Part shown: piece after piece, positions 8,633 to 18,761 of the stretch
How the letters are laid out: each line of letters starts with the position of its first letter
How positions within the stretch are numbered: the first letter of the stretch is position 1
Source of the DNA: Pseudomonas sp. Irchel s3h17
Lineage (GTDB): Bacteria; Pseudomonadota; Gammaproteobacteria; Pseudomonadales; Pseudomonadaceae
Direction: 5' to 3'
Assembly: GCF_900187505.1 (NCBI RefSeq)
Contig: NZ_FYDL01000004.1
Span: forward strand, 133,359-197,358
DNA length: 64,000 nt
Position numbers and translations under genes: made by a program
The notes under the pieces: generated by a model
What the model saw: the letters and a program-made list of their open reading frames with translations, nothing else
What the model was told of the DNA's origin: nothing
Databases searched by the model: none

Positions 8633-8646
8633 CGTGTATATACCCG
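8633..8646. promoter_or_regulatory. Putative MarR autoregulatory operator
   Basis: CGTGTATATACCCG lies just upstream of the marR-family start and nearly matches the palindrome before the MFS gene. Confidence 0.55.
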
Positions 8647-8710
8647 TGAATCAGTGAACGCAAGCGCAATGATCGCACGAGCGCAGGCAGATACGTGGGC
8701 AAAATGCTCT

Positions 8711-9442
8711 TCAGGCCAGCGCCAACCCGACCAGCACCGCCACTTCCAGCAACTCCAGCACGGCACCGGCAGTATCGCCGGTCGTCCCGCCCAGGCGTCG
8801 CAACACCACCTGACGCAAGCCGAAAAACACTGGAACCGCCAACACCAGGGCAAACACACCGCTCCAACCGCCGATCAGCACGCAAGCCACGGCACTGAGC
8901 ACCATGACCTGCACACCACGCTGGCGCGGCAGATGATCGGCCAGTGCCTGGCCCAGGCCACCGGCACGCACATACGGGGTCGTGAGGAACAGCCCCAGCA
9001 ACGCACTGCGGCCGATCAACGGCGCGAGGATCAGACCGATCGTGGCGTGCTGCTCGATCAGTGCCAGCAACGCAGCCAACTTGAGCAACAGCACCAGCAC
9101 CAGCGTGACCACCGCGATCGGGCCACTGCGCGGGTCCTTCATGATGGTCAGGGTACGTTCGCGATCGCCAAAACCGCCCAGCCAGGCGTCGGCGCTGTCG
9201 GCCAGGCCATCCAGGTGCAAGCCACCGCTGAGCAGCACCCAGGCGCTCAAGAGAATCACCGCGTGCAGCAACGTCGGCGTACCGAGCAACAGCCCGTTCA
9301 ACGCCCACAGCAACACGCCGAACAGCAGCCCCACCAGCGGATAAAACAGCAAGGAGCGCCCCAGCTCCTGGGGGGATGGCATGCCCGGCAGACGAACCGG
9401 CAAGCTGCTCAGAAACTGCAGGGCAATCCAGAACGGCAACAT
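8711..9442 (-). CDS. cobS: Adenosylcobinamide-GDP ribazoletransferase
   Basis: This 243-residue inner-membrane enzyme (called cobV in many Pseudomonas annotations) joins alpha-ribazole or its phosphate to adenosylcobinamide-GDP, the last assembly step of cobalamin. The motif HLDGLADSADAWLGG, with acidic metal-binding residues, and several hydrophobic helices are typical. It is the last gene of the cob operon, 2 bp after the phosphatase gene. Confidence 0.95.
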   Translation of the reverse strand: MLPFWIALQFLSSLPVRLPGMPSPQELGRSLLFYPLVGLLFGVLLWALNGLLLGTPTLLHAVILLSAWVLLSGGLHLDGLADSADAWLGGFGDRERTLTIMKDPRSGPIAVVTLVLVLLLKLAALLALIEQHATIGLILAPLIGRSALLGLFLTTPYVRAGGLGQALADHLPRQRGVQVMVLSAVACVLIGGWSGVFALVLAVPVFFGLRQVVLRRLGGTTGDTAGAVLELLEVAVLVGLALA

Positions 9443-9444
9443 GT

Positions 9445-10020
9445 TCAGCCCTCTTCCCCAAGCACCCCGTCCGCCTCGACGCGCAATGAGAACATCGCAC
9501 CATGGCCGACTTCGACGTTGAGCAGTTGCTCACGCGGCAAGCCCCGCGCCCGCGCCAGCAATAAACGCATGACCCCGCCGTGACTGATCAGCAACACACG
9601 CTGGCCGGCATAGGCCTGATGCAAGCGCTCGACCGCCGCCAGCACCCGCGCCGAAAACGCCGTAACCGGCTCGCCCTCAGGCGGCGTGAAGCTATAAGGG
9701 TCGGCCCAGAACCGCCCCAAGGCCTCCGCATCGGTCTCCATCAACGCCGCCGCGCTACATCCTTCCCAGGCACCGAAGTGCAACTCTTGCAGGTCCTTGT
9801 CCAGCATCACCGGCAACTGCAACTGCTCACCCAGCGCCTGGGCAAAATGTGCGCAACGCTGCAGCGGCGAACTGACCAAGCGATCCCACGGCCCTCGATC
9901 GATCACCGCCGCCCGCATCTGCTCCCAGCCGCTGGCGGTCAGTGCGTCGTCCAGGCTGCCACGCAAGCCGCCGCCGAGCTCGGTCTCACCGTGGCGCAGC
10001 AGATCCAGATGCAAGGTCAT
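9445..10020 (-). CDS. cobC: Alpha-ribazole phosphatase, histidine phosphatase family
   Basis: This 191-residue protein has the LLRHGET motif (phospho-accepting His) at its N-terminus and a second His in [12 protein letters not shown]. It removes the 5'-phosphate of alpha-ribazole phosphate or adenosylcobalamin phosphate. The name follows the enteric CobC and should not be confused with the aminotransferase-like CobC of Pseudomonas. Its start overlaps the end of cobT by 4 bp. Confidence 0.93.
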   Translation of the reverse strand: MTLHLDLLRHGETELGGGLRGSLDDALTASGWEQMRAAVIDRGPWDRLVSSPLQRCAHFAQALGEQLQLPVMLDKDLQELHFGAWEGCSAAALMETDAEALGRFWADPYSFTPPEGEPVTAFSARVLAAVERLHQAYAGQRVLLISHGGVMRLLLARARGLPREQLLNVEVGHGAMFSLRVEADGVLGEEG

Positions 10021-11072
10021 GCCGGACGATCAGCCACCGCCGCCTCCGCGAAGGTTGCCATTTGCCCGTGCAGGTCGCACGCCAGCCGCAACAAGGGCAC
10101 CGCCAGTGCCGCCCCACTGCCTTCGCCCAGGCGCAGACCGAGGTCGAGCAACGGCTCGGCGTTCAAGGACTCCAGCACATGACGGTGGCCCGGCTCTGCC
10201 CCGCGATGGCCGAACAGCAGCCACTGGCGGCAAGCCGGGTTGAGACGCACCGCGACCAGAGCGGCAACGCTGCAAATGAAACCATCCACCAACACCGCCA
10301 GCCCTTCCTGGGCACAGGCCAGATAAGCGCCGACCAACGCCGCGATCTCAAAACCACCGAGGTTGAACAGGGTCTGCAACGGGTCACCCCGCTCAGCGGC
10401 ATGCAATACCAGGGCACGCTCGATAACCTGAGCTTTGTGGCTCACGCCCGCGGCGTTCAAACCGGTGCCCGGCCCGGTGAGGTGCGCCACCGGACACTCG
10501 AGCAAGGCACAGGCGAGCGCACTGGCCGCCGTGGTATTGCCGATGCCCATCTCGCCACCGATAAACAGCTCCGAGCCTTCGGCGATGGCCCGCAACACGC
10601 TGTCGCGGCCGGCCTGCAAAGCTTGCTCACCCTGGCTCCGCGTCATGGCCGGGCCCTGGGCAAAGTTCGCAGTGCCCGGCCCGATGTGCAGATGGCGCAC
10701 GCCCGGCAGACTCAATGACGGCGTCACGGTGCCCAGGTCGATCACTTCCAGCCGCGCTTGCAGCTGCCGCGCCAGGACGCTGATGGCAGCACCACCCGTG
10801 ACAAAGTTATGCAGCATTTGCCCGGTGACTTCCTGCGGGAACGCCGAAACGCCCTCCGCGACCACCCCATGGTCGCCGGCAAAGATGGCGATCCATAGCT
10901 GATTCACGCTCGGCTTGACCCGCCCTTGCAGGCCCGCCAGTTGCACGGCAAGCGCCTCCAGTTGCCCGAGGGAGCCGGCCGGCTTGGTCAGCTGCTGCTG
11001 CCGGGCCGCCGCTTGCGCATGAGCCTGGGCGTTAATCGGCTTGCACGGGTTCAGCCACCAGAAATCGCTCAT
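10017..11072 (-). CDS. cobT: Nicotinate-nucleotide-dimethylbenzimidazole phosphoribosyltransferase
   Basis: This 351-residue protein has the usual family length. It makes alpha-ribazole phosphate from nicotinate mononucleotide and 5,6-dimethylbenzimidazole, the base made by BluB of the same operon. Landmarks are PAGSLGQLE near the N-terminus, [16 protein letters not shown], and the C-terminal [14 protein letters not shown] holding the catalytic Glu. It overlaps both neighbours by 4 bp, so translation is coupled. Some Pseudomonas annotations name it cobU. Confidence 0.96.
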   Translation of the reverse strand: MSDFWWLNPCKPINAQAHAQAAARQQQLTKPAGSLGQLEALAVQLAGLQGRVKPSVNQLWIAIFAGDHGVVAEGVSAFPQEVTGQMLHNFVTGGAAISVLARQLQARLEVIDLGTVTPSLSLPGVRHLHIGPGTANFAQGPAMTRSQGEQALQAGRDSVLRAIAEGSELFIGGEMGIGNTTAASALACALLECPVAHLTGPGTGLNAAGVSHKAQVIERALVLHAAERGDPLQTLFNLGGFEIAALVGAYLACAQEGLAVLVDGFICSVAALVAVRLNPACRQWLLFGHRGAEPGHRHVLESLNAEPLLDLGLRLGEGSGAALAVPLLRLACDLHGQMATFAEAAVADRPA

Positions 11073-11590
11073 AACGCGGTACCTTTCAGAGTCAGGGGCA
11101 GGCCGGCGACGGTCAGTACGACACGCTGACAGCGCTCAGCCAAGGCTTGATGCAACCAACCGGCTTCATCGACATAACGGCGAGTCAGCTCGCCCAGCGG
11201 CACGACCCCCATGCCGGTCTCGTTGCTGACCAGCACAATCTCACCCGGCAATGAGGCCAGGCAATCGAGCAGGGCTTCACGTTCTTGCGCCAGGCGCTCG
11301 GGGCTGTCGAGCATCAGCAGGTTGGTCAGCCACAGGGTCAGGCAATCGACCAACAGGCAACGCTCGGCACGGGCGGTTTCGCGCAGCACCCGGGCCAGCT
11401 CAAGGGGCTCTTCAATCAGCGCCCATTCAGGTGGGCGACGTTCGCGATGATGGGCCACGCGGGCACTCATTTCACCGTCCAGCGGCTGGCTGGTGGCGAT
11501 GTACGTGACCGCCAGGCCGCTGTCGAAGGCAAGTTTTTCGGCCAGGCGGCTTTTGCCGGAACGGGCACCGCCGAGGATCAGTTGCAGCAT
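11069..11590 (-). CDS. cobU: Adenosylcobinamide kinase / guanylyltransferase
   Basis: This 173-residue bifunctional enzyme (cobP in older Pseudomonas naming) phosphorylates adenosylcobinamide and then transfers GMP. The P-loop GGARSGKS is at residues 7-14 and [11 protein letters not shown] matches the family. The true start is MLQLILGG; the open frame upstream reads into a REP element. It is separated from cobQ by 123 bp holding that REP, the largest gap inside the operon. Confidence 0.95.
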   Translation of the reverse strand: MLQLILGGARSGKSRLAEKLAFDSGLAVTYIATSQPLDGEMSARVAHHRERRPPEWALIEEPLELARVLRETARAERCLLVDCLTLWLTNLLMLDSPERLAQEREALLDCLASLPGEIVLVSNETGMGVVPLGELTRRYVDEAGWLHQALAERCQRVVLTVAGLPLTLKGTAL

Positions 11591-11635
11591 GGTGGTATCC
11601 CTTGAAATTGGCGCCGTGGAGCGTTCAGTCTTTGC

Positions 11636-11693
11636 AGGCAAGCCCGCTCCCACAGGCACGCGGCGATCCCATGAGGGAGCAGGCTTGCCCGCG
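11636..11693. repeat. REP-like inverted repeat inside the cob operon
   Basis: GGCAAGCCCGCTCCC and GGGAGCAGGCTTGCC face each other about 23 bp apart between cobU and cobQ. Such elements can form an mRNA hairpin and change expression of the genes on either side. Confidence 0.8.
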
Positions 11694-11713
11694 AAATAGG
11701 CGGTGCTGCCCCC

Positions 11714-13165
11714 CTACAAGCCACAGAGTTCACGCAGCAAGCCAGTGTCCAGGTGCGTCTCCACCAGGTCGGCCAGGCGCTCGATATCGCGCTCACGCAA
11801 GCCGTGGTAGTCGACCTCCTGCACCGCCTGCAGACCGGCCCAGCGCAACAACGCGCTGCACGCCGCCGGGGACTCGAACAGACCGTGCAGGTAAGTACCG
11901 AGCACCTGGCCATCGGCGCTCTGCGCACCGTCGCTACGACCATCGTCCAGCCGTACCGCCGCCTGCTCCAGGGCAAGGCCAGTGGTCACCCCGGCATGAA
12001 TTTCATAGCCGCTGACGTCGGCGTTTTCCAGCACCAGGCGACCGCGCACATTACGCAGCTGCTTTTCTGCCTCAAGCACGGTCTCGAACGCCAGCAAGCC
12101 CAGGCCAGCACTGGAACCCGCCGCCCCTTCCAGCCCCAGCGGGTCGTGCAACTGCTCACCCAGCATTTGCAGGCCGCCGCAGATACCCAGCACCTTGCCG
12201 CCGTAGCGCAGGTGACGGGCAATGGCGGCGTCCCAGCCATTGGCACGCAGGTAGGCCAAATCACTTCGCACGCTTTTGGAACCCGGCAAAATGATCAGGT
12301 CGGCCGGCGGAATCGGTTGGCCAGGGCCGACAAACCGCAGATCAACCTGAGGGTGCAGGCGCAGCGGGTCGAAATCGGTGTGGTTGCTGATACGCGGCAG
12401 CACCGGCACCACCACCTTGAGCACTTGCTCGGCTTTGTCGGCCTGACGCTGGTCGATACCGTCTTCGGCCTCCAGGTGCAGGTCCATGACATAGGGCAGC
12501 ACACCGATCACCGGCTTGCCGGTGCGGGCTTCGAGCCAGTCCAGCCCCGGCTGCAACAAGGCGAGGTCGCCACGGAAACGGTTGATGATGAAACCCTTGA
12601 TCCGCGCCTGCTCGGTGGCAGACAGCAACTCCAGCGTGCCGACCAGATGGGCGAAGACCCCGCCGCGATTGATGTCGGCAATCAATACCACCGGGCAATC
12701 CACCGCTTCGGCAAAGCCCATGTTGGCGATGTCGCCGGCCCGCAGGTTGATCTCCGCCGGCGAGCCAGCCCCTTCCACCATCACCACCGGGTAGGTCGCG
12801 CTCAGCCGTTCGTGAGACGCGAGCACCGCCTGCATCGCGATGACTTTGTAATCGTGATAGGCGACCGCATTCATGCTGGTCACGGCACGACCGTGGATGA
12901 TCACTTGCGCACCGGTGTCACTGTTGGGCTTGAGCAACACCGGGTTCATGTCGGTGTGCGGCTCAAGGCGGGCGGCCTGGGCCTGCACCGCTTGCGCACG
13001 GCCGATTTCACCGCCGTCGGCGGTGACCGCACTGTTGAGCGCCATGTTCTGCGGTTTGAATGGCACCACGGCGACACCCTGGCGCGTCAGCCAGCGGCAC
13101 AGCGCGGTGACCAGGGTACTTTTCCCGGCATCGGAGGTGGTGCCTTGCACCATCAGCGTGGTCAT
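11714..13165 (-). CDS. cobQ: Cobyric acid synthase
   Basis: This 483-residue enzyme amidates the b, d, e and g side chains of adenosylcobyrinic acid a,c-diamide. The N-terminal P-loop-like [10 protein letters not shown] binds ATP. The C-terminal class I glutamine amidotransferase domain has its nucleophile Cys in [11 protein letters not shown]. The start MTTLMVQG overlaps the preceding cobD gene by 4 bp; the longer frame begins inside that gene. Confidence 0.96.
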   Translation of the reverse strand: MTTLMVQGTTSDAGKSTLVTALCRWLTRQGVAVVPFKPQNMALNSAVTADGGEIGRAQAVQAQAARLEPHTDMNPVLLKPNSDTGAQVIIHGRAVTSMNAVAYHDYKVIAMQAVLASHERLSATYPVVMVEGAGSPAEINLRAGDIANMGFAEAVDCPVVLIADINRGGVFAHLVGTLELLSATEQARIKGFIINRFRGDLALLQPGLDWLEARTGKPVIGVLPYVMDLHLEAEDGIDQRQADKAEQVLKVVVPVLPRISNHTDFDPLRLHPQVDLRFVGPGQPIPPADLIILPGSKSVRSDLAYLRANGWDAAIARHLRYGGKVLGICGGLQMLGEQLHDPLGLEGAAGSSAGLGLLAFETVLEAEKQLRNVRGRLVLENADVSGYEIHAGVTTGLALEQAAVRLDDGRSDGAQSADGQVLGTYLHGLFESPAACSALLRWAGLQAVQEVDYHGLRERDIERLADLVETHLDTGLLRELCGL

Positions 13166-14154
13166 GGGGCTTCCTTGGTGTAGGCGGCGAAGGCGTGTTC
13201 GAGGCGCAGCCAATCGGCCTCATCGGCCGGCAAGCCAAAACGCAGGCTGCTGTTGTGGGTGAACAGGCGCAGCAGAATGCCTTGCCGGGCCATGAATTCG
13301 TACAGGTGCTCGGCGTGATCGGTGATCAACCACTGAAACAGCGCGCAGCCGCCCTGGGGTTTGAAGCCATGGCACTCAAGGACCTGCGCCAGGCGCTGGC
13401 TCGCGTGCTCGCTGCGCTCACGCTGAAGGGCATGCCCCTGGATATCGCGTAAACAGACTTGCGCCAGGACCCGCGTCGGCCCGTTGACCGTCCAGGGACC
13501 GACCTGTTCGGCGAGCAGCTTGAGCAACTTGCGCTCGGCCAACACAAAGCCCAACCGCACCCCGGCCAGGCCGAAAAACTTGCCGAACGAACGCAATACG
13601 ATCAGGCCGACCTGATCGGCAAACGCCGCCAGGCTCAACTGCGGAGTGTTGTCCATGAACGCTTCATCCACCACCAGCCAGCCACCACGCTGCGCCAGGC
13701 GCGCATGCCATTCGAGCAGGCGTTCCGGGGTCAGGCTCAGGCCGGTGGGATTGTTCGGATTGACCACCACCAGCACGTCGAGGCTGTCGAGGAAAAAATC
13801 GACTTCCTGCTCCACCACCTCACGCACGATGTAACCGTTGCGGCGCCAGGCTTCGGCGTGCTCGGCATAACACGGCGACAGCACGCCGACCTTGCCGGCA
13901 CGACGCAGGCGCGGCAGTAACTGGATGGCGGCCTGGGAACCGGCGACAGGCAGCACATGGCTCGCACCGTAGTACTCCCGAGCGGCCTGCTCCAGGCCGT
14001 CTTCGGTTTCCGGCAAGCGCGCCCAGGCGCGTAACGGAATCTGTGGGATAGCCCAGGGCCAGGGTGCCAGACCACTGGAGAGGTCAAGCCAATCGGCTTC
14101 GGCAATGCCGTAGTGCAAGGCCGCCTTGCGCAGGCGGCCACCGTGTTCAAGCAT
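13162..14154 (-). CDS. cobD: Threonine-phosphate decarboxylase, PLP-dependent
   Basis: This 330-residue class I/II aminotransferase-fold enzyme makes the aminopropanol phosphate side arm (or an equivalent) for cobinamide. It is named cobC in P. aeruginosa. [10 protein letters not shown] is the substrate/PLP motif and [16 protein letters not shown] carries the Schiff-base Lys. The start MLEHGGRL overlaps the end of cbiB by 8 bp. Confidence 0.94.
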   Translation of the reverse strand: MLEHGGRLRKAALHYGIAEADWLDLSSGLAPWPWAIPQIPLRAWARLPETEDGLEQAAREYYGASHVLPVAGSQAAIQLLPRLRRAGKVGVLSPCYAEHAEAWRRNGYIVREVVEQEVDFFLDSLDVLVVVNPNNPTGLSLTPERLLEWHARLAQRGGWLVVDEAFMDNTPQLSLAAFADQVGLIVLRSFGKFFGLAGVRLGFVLAERKLLKLLAEQVGPWTVNGPTRVLAQVCLRDIQGHALQRERSEHASQRLAQVLECHGFKPQGGCALFQWLITDHAEHLYEFMARQGILLRLFTHNSSLRFGLPADEADWLRLEHAFAAYTKEAP

Positions 14155-15055
14155 AAAACTCGGCCCCCACACAGAGAATCAGCAGCCACAACCATACCCC
14201 GCGCTGGACCAATTGCCAGCCGCGGTCAATCGAGTCGGCGTCTGCCGGCACACCCTCGCCCAATTGCGGACGCTGATGCAGCTCACCGTGATAGATCGCC
14301 GCCCCGCCCAGTTCGACCCCCAGTGCCCCGGCACCTGCGGCCATCACCGGCCCGGCGTTAGGGCTGTCCCACGTGGGCCCCTGAGTGCGCCAGCATTTGA
14401 GCGCCAGACGTGTCTTGCCCAGCAGCGCATAGGTCAGGGCCACCAGCCGCGCCGGAACATAGTTGAGCAGATCGTCGATTTTCGCCGCCGCCCAACCAAA
14501 GCGTTCGAAGCGCTCGTTGCGATAGCCCCACATGGCATCGAGCGTGTTGCTCAGGCGATAAAGCACCACCCCCGGCGCGCCGGCCACGGCAAACCAGAAG
14601 AGCGCGGCAAACACCGCATCGCTGCCGTTCTCCAGCACCGACTCGGTGGCCGCCCGGGCCACCGCGGTCTCATCCAGTTCGCTGGTCTGGCGACTGACCA
14701 GATAACCGACGCGGGTGCGGGCTTCCTCCAGGTCATGGCTGCGCAGGGCCTGGGCCACCGGCTCGACATGCTCGCCGAGGCTGCGCAGGCCCAGCGCGCA
14801 ATACAGCGCGAGAATCTCGACGATCCAGCCCAGATAAGGCAACCAGGAAAACGCGGTGACCACCAAGGTCAGCGGCAACACCGCAATCACCCACGCGGTG
14901 ACCCCATGACTGCGCCAACCACGGCCGCCCGCATTGAAACGTTGTTCGATGCGATCGGCAAAACGGCCGAACGCCACCAGCGGATGCCAGCGCCTGGGCT
15001 CGCCCAGCAGCGCATCCAGCGCTACCCCGGCGACACTCAGCAAGGCCACACTCAT
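14147..15055 (-). CDS. cbiB: Adenosylcobinamide-phosphate synthase CbiB
   Basis: This 302-residue inner-membrane protein of the CbiB/CobD family attaches the aminopropanol (phosphate) arm to adenosylcobyric acid. The N-terminus ([18 protein letters not shown]) is the family signature. [20 protein letters not shown] and several further hydrophobic helices follow. It overlaps bluB by 4 bp and cobD by 8 bp. Confidence 0.95.
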   Translation of the reverse strand: MSVALLSVAGVALDALLGEPRRWHPLVAFGRFADRIEQRFNAGGRGWRSHGVTAWVIAVLPLTLVVTAFSWLPYLGWIVEILALYCALGLRSLGEHVEPVAQALRSHDLEEARTRVGYLVSRQTSELDETAVARAATESVLENGSDAVFAALFWFAVAGAPGVVLYRLSNTLDAMWGYRNERFERFGWAAAKIDDLLNYVPARLVALTYALLGKTRLALKCWRTQGPTWDSPNAGPVMAAGAGALGVELGGAAIYHGELHQRPQLGEGVPADADSIDRGWQLVQRGVWLWLLILCVGAEFYA

Positions 15056-15702
15056 TGACTCTCTCCCCAGACATTTTCGTACAACAATTCACTCAGCGGG
15101 CGCGGTTGCGCCCAGCCTTCGAGCACCAGCATCGGCGCCGGATAGAATGCCTCGACCGGCCCCAGGCACAACACCGCCAGCGGCTTGGCCCCGGGCGGCA
15201 AGCCCAGCAGGTCAGCCAGGGCCTGGGGCTCGAACAGCGACACCCAGCCCATGCCCAGGCCTTCGGCACGCGACGCCAGCCAAAGGTTTTGAATCGCACA
15301 GGACAGCGACGCCATGTCCATTTCCGGCAAGGTGCGCCGACCAAAGATGTGCCGCTCGCGATCATCCATCAGCGCGGCGACCAGCACCTCGGCGCAATCG
15401 TTGATGCCTTCGACCTTGAGCGTCATGAATTCATCGGAGCGTTCTCCCAGCGCCTCGGCGGTGCGCACCCGCTCCTCTTCCACCAGGTGCTGGATCTTGC
15501 CGCGCAATGCCCGGTCGCTGATGCGGATAAACCGCCAGGGCTGCATCAGGCCGACGCTCGGCGCCTGGTGCGCCGCTTCGAGCAGGCGCCGCAGCAGTGC
15601 CGGTTCGACGGTGCCACCGCTGAAATGACGCATGTCGCGACGCTCGGCGATGGCGCGATACACCGCATCGCGCTCGGCCGGACTGAAGGCGTTGTCAGTC
15701 AT
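15052..15702 (-). CDS. bluB: 5,6-dimethylbenzimidazole synthase
   Basis: This 216-residue flavin-destructase of the nitroreductase fold turns FMN into 5,6-dimethylbenzimidazole with oxygen. [10 protein letters not shown] (FMN-phosphate contact), [13 protein letters not shown] and LGMGWVSLF are characteristic. Its presence shows that this organism makes the lower ligand aerobically. Start and stop overlap both neighbours by 4 bp. Confidence 0.95.
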   Translation of the reverse strand: MTDNAFSPAERDAVYRAIAERRDMRHFSGGTVEPALLRRLLEAAHQAPSVGLMQPWRFIRISDRALRGKIQHLVEEERVRTAEALGERSDEFMTLKVEGINDCAEVLVAALMDDRERHIFGRRTLPEMDMASLSCAIQNLWLASRAEGLGMGWVSLFEPQALADLLGLPPGAKPLAVLCLGPVEAFYPAPMLVLEGWAQPRPLSELLYENVWGESQ

Positions 15703-17018
15703 GGTTTCTTCACAGTCTCAAGGTCAGGCGCAAACAGCGCGGCAATCGCCGACGGATTGGACGGGAAATAAAAGTGCACGTATGAAGCGGTCATTCTTCC
15801 GACACGGTACACCGCCTCCGCGCCTCGTCCGCCATTGGGGCTCAGGCCACGGGCAATCGGCTCGAGCTCGGTACGGGTCAACGAGTGGTGGTAGGTGTGG
15901 CCACGCAGCGAGCCCTCGGGCAGGTCGACCGCCTGCAACGCCAAGGCCGCCAAGCGCTTTTGCATCACCGCCTCACCGGCCAGCAAGCCCACCAGCGCCG
16001 CCCGCGTGCCTTCGACATCGGTCAGCGAGTCGAGCAAATACAGCATGCCGCCGCATTCGGCGAGCAACGGTTTACCGGCACCATGGTGAGCGCGGATGGC
16101 GTCGAGCATCGAGGTGTTTTCAGCCAGGGCGACGTGGTGCAACTCCGGGTAACCACCCGGCAGATACAAACTGTCAGCCTCCGGTAACTCGCGGTCGCGG
16201 ATCGGCGAAAAGAAGCGCAACTCGGCCCCCATCGCCCGCAACAGGTCCAGGCTCGCACCGTAGGTAAAGGCGAAGGCTTCATCGCGCGCCACGGCGATAC
16301 GCACACCCGCCAGCAATGGCTCGGCCGTGATCACATCGGGCGCGGCAAACTCGACGGCCGGGGGCAATGCCACTTCGCAACTGCTGGCCAGGGCCTCGGC
16401 AGCGGCGTCGAGGCGCAGGTCCAGGTCGTTCAGCTCACTGGCTTGCACCAGCCCCAGGTGACGGCTCGGCAACTCGATACCGGTTTCCCGGGACAAGGCG
16501 CCGTACCAGCGCAGGCCTTCGGTCAGGCTGCCTTCGAGCAACTGCGCGTGACGCAAGGTGCCGACCCGGTTGGCCAGCACCCCGGCGAACGGCAGGTCCG
16601 GCTGATAACGCGCCAGGCCCAGGGCCAGCGCACCGAACGTCTGCGCCATGGCGGTACCGTCGATCACCCCCAGCACCGGAACGCCAAAGTGCCGTGCCAG
16701 ATCAGCGCTGGACGGCGTGCCGTCGAACAACCCCATGACCCCTTCGATCAGGATCAGGTCGGCCTCAGCGGCCGCTTCCCACAACAGCCGGCGACTTTCC
16801 TGCTCGCCGACCATCCACATGTCCAGTTGGTACACCGGCGCACCGCTGGCGCGCTCGAGAATCATCGGATCAAGAAAGTCCGGGCCGCATTTGAATACCC
16901 GGACCTTGCGCCCCTGATTACGATGCAAGCGGGCCAGCGCCGCGGTGACGGTGGTCTTGCCTTGCCCGGAGGCCGGCGCGGCAATCAGCACCGCTGGGCA
17001 GTATCGACAGCTATTCAT
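15699..17018 (-). CDS. cobB: Cobyrinate a,c-diamide synthase
   Basis: This 439-residue enzyme amidates the a and c carboxylates of the corrin ring. The N-terminal P-loop is APASGQGKTTV and the C-terminal amidotransferase nucleophile is the Cys of LAECGGMLYLLD. The start MNSCRYCPAV is preferred over the longer frame that enters cobO. It lies 10 bp after cobO in the operon. Confidence 0.95.
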   Translation of the reverse strand: MNSCRYCPAVLIAAPASGQGKTTVTAALARLHRNQGRKVRVFKCGPDFLDPMILERASGAPVYQLDMWMVGEQESRRLLWEAAAEADLILIEGVMGLFDGTPSSADLARHFGVPVLGVIDGTAMAQTFGALALGLARYQPDLPFAGVLANRVGTLRHAQLLEGSLTEGLRWYGALSRETGIELPSRHLGLVQASELNDLDLRLDAAAEALASSCEVALPPAVEFAAPDVITAEPLLAGVRIAVARDEAFAFTYGASLDLLRAMGAELRFFSPIRDRELPEADSLYLPGGYPELHHVALAENTSMLDAIRAHHGAGKPLLAECGGMLYLLDSLTDVEGTRAALVGLLAGEAVMQKRLAALALQAVDLPEGSLRGHTYHHSLTRTELEPIARGLSPNGGRGAEAVYRVGRMTASYVHFYFPSNPSAIAALFAPDLETVKKP

Positions 17019-17028
17019 ATGAAAAGGC

Positions 17029-17640
17029 TCACAGCTCGACACCCTTCTGCGCCTTGATCCCGGCCTGGAACGCATGCTTGATCATGCCCATTTCGGTGAC
17101 GGTGTCCGCCAGCTCGATCATTTCCGGCTTGGCGGCACGACCGGTAACGACCACGTGCTGCCTCGGCGGGCGCGCCTGTAAGTCGCTGAGCACCTGATCC
17201 AGATCGAGGTAACCGTGCTTGAGGGCAATGTTCAGTTCATCGAGCACCACCAGGCCGATGGCCGGATCATTCAGCAACTGACGGGATACCGCCCAGGCAG
17301 CTTCGGCGGCCGCGATATCGCGCTGCCGATCCTGGGTCTCCCAGGTAAACCCTTCGCCCATGACATGGAAGCGCACTTGCTCCGGGAAGCGCCGGAAGAA
17401 CAACTCCTCGCCCGTGCTGTTACGCCCCTTGATGAACTGCACCACGCCGCACTGCATACCGTGGCCCATGGCCCGGGCCAGCATGCCGAACGCCGAACTG
17501 CTTTTGCCTTTGCCGTTACCGGTCAGTACCAACAGCAGGCCGCACTCGTTCGGGGAGTTGGCAATGCGTTCATCGATCACCGCTTTCTTGCGCAGCATGC
17601 GCGCCAGATGGCGTTCGTCACGATCAGGGGAATCAGTCAT
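17029..17640 (-). CDS. cobO: Corrinoid adenosyltransferase
   Basis: This 203-residue enzyme transfers the 5'-deoxyadenosyl group of ATP to Co(I) corrinoids. The P-loop TGNGKGKSSSA is at about residues 38-48 and the C-terminal VVTGRAAKPEMIELAD is diagnostic. It is the first gene of the cob operon. The start MTDSPDRDER follows GGAGAG by 8 bp. The frame continues upstream only because the riboswitch leader happens to be open. Confidence 0.96.
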   Translation of the reverse strand: MTDSPDRDERHLARMLRKKAVIDERIANSPNECGLLLVLTGNGKGKSSSAFGMLARAMGHGMQCGVVQFIKGRNSTGEELFFRRFPEQVRFHVMGEGFTWETQDRQRDIAAAEAAWAVSRQLLNDPAIGLVVLDELNIALKHGYLDLDQVLSDLQARPPRQHVVVTGRAAKPEMIELADTVTEMGMIKHAFQAGIKAQKGVEL

Positions 17641-17729
17641 GGGGGAGCTCTCCGTTGAGGCTGGATAACGGCGGGCAGGCATGGATACAGACGGCAGGAA
17701 GCCTGGCATCGCCCACCGTGATGCCGCTG

Positions 17730-17945
17730 GATGGATCAGGCCGGTCTCCGGGCTCATGAGCGGCTGGTTTGGCCGGACCGCGCGCCTTCCCATGTCGAAC
17801 GTCGACACAGTGGCTCAAGGCGCGATCTTCACTCATTTACCGTTGCGGGGGCAGCGCCGGGATCGTTGCCCGCTCTGTCGAAGAGCGCGCCCTCACCGGC
17901 TTCCCTGTTTCACTCGATCGACCAGAGGGTCACCGAGCACCTGAA
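17730..17945 (-). ncRNA. Cobalamin riboswitch
   Basis: Read on the minus strand, the leader contains GGTGCTCGGTG, GGGAAGCCGGTG, the core CTGCCCCCGCAACGGTAA and the B12 box AGCCCGGAGACCGGCC (17738-17756). This is the order expected for an adenosylcobalamin aptamer. It lies 90 bp before cobO. The intervening stretch can pair with itself, so control is probably at the ribosome site or by termination. It would shut the whole cob operon off when B12 is plentiful. Confidence 0.93.
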
Positions 17946-18113
17946 ACAAGTCGCGAAGGTTAGAGGGTTGGGGGTGGAGCGTCAATTAATGCCGGGCTCA
18001 TGCCGCGACAGAAACAGACCCCGATCAATAAACCGACGCCCTTGTTGTGCCAGACTTAAAGCAGTGATATCAAATAGCCACAACCTGACACCACAATAAA
18101 AAGGGCGAGCACC

Positions 18114-18698
18114 ATGCAAGGCATGATCATCAGTAACCCGAAACTGGAATTTCTACGCCCGGTACTGGAGCGCTGGTTTGACTGTATCGATCGCTACAAC
18201 GCCGTGCGCGGCGATAACGAAAGCCCCTACTGGTTTGATGAACGCGCCAACCTGGGCCTGCTTTCAGCGGCGGCCTGGATGGCGGAGATGGTCACCCTGG
18301 AACACGCGCCCAGCAGAAAGCAGATCGAGGAAGGCGAGCGTAATGGCCGCGCCGACCTGCTCATCGCCAACCAGGAACAACGCGCCTACCTTCAAGCCAC
18401 ACAACGCTGGCCACGGGTCAACCAGTTGAACATCACCCAGGCGCTGCTGGACATTGCCAGCGAAGCCAAGACCATCGCCTATGCCAACGAGCTGAAGATC
18501 GGCTGCCTGTTCGTCGCCCCGCAAAAACTCCAGCACAGCGCCACACCGGAAGAACTCCAGGACATGGTCGACGACCTGCAAAAGGAACATTGCTGCGCCG
18601 TGGCCTGGTACTTTCCCTACGCTTATCGCAAATTGCGCAACGAAGCCGGCTACTATCATCCGGGTATCGCCGTGCTGCTCAAGGAGGCCCGTAGCTGA
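18114..18698 (+). CDS. Conserved hypothetical protein
   Basis: This is a 194-residue soluble protein starting MQGMIISNPK. It is largely helical, with aromatic clusters (SPYWFDERANLGLL, AVAWYFPYAYRKL). I recognise no catalytic signature, signal peptide or membrane helix. It is divergent from the cob operon and 63 bp before a lipoprotein dehydrogenase gene on the same strand. Coding composition supports a real gene; the function is unknown. Confidence 0.75.
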   Translation: MQGMIISNPKLEFLRPVLERWFDCIDRYNAVRGDNESPYWFDERANLGLLSAAAWMAEMVTLEHAPSRKQIEEGERNGRADLLIANQEQRAYLQATQRWPRVNQLNITQALLDIASEAKTIAYANELKIGCLFVAPQKLQHSATPEELQDMVDDLQKEHCCAVAWYFPYAYRKLRNEAGYYHPGIAVLLKEARS

Positions 18699-18761
18699 GA
18701 TTGAACCTCAAGGCGATCCGGCTCCTCTGGACTGAAGGGATGCACTCGTGGAGAAGCCCGC

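Noticed and set aside
11753..13183. 476-codon frame antisense to cobQ
   Set aside because: cobQ with both catalytic domains lies on the other strand.
17641..17808. N-terminal extension of cobO
   Set aside because: The open frame runs through the riboswitch leader; MTDSPDRDER with its own ribosome site is the conserved start.
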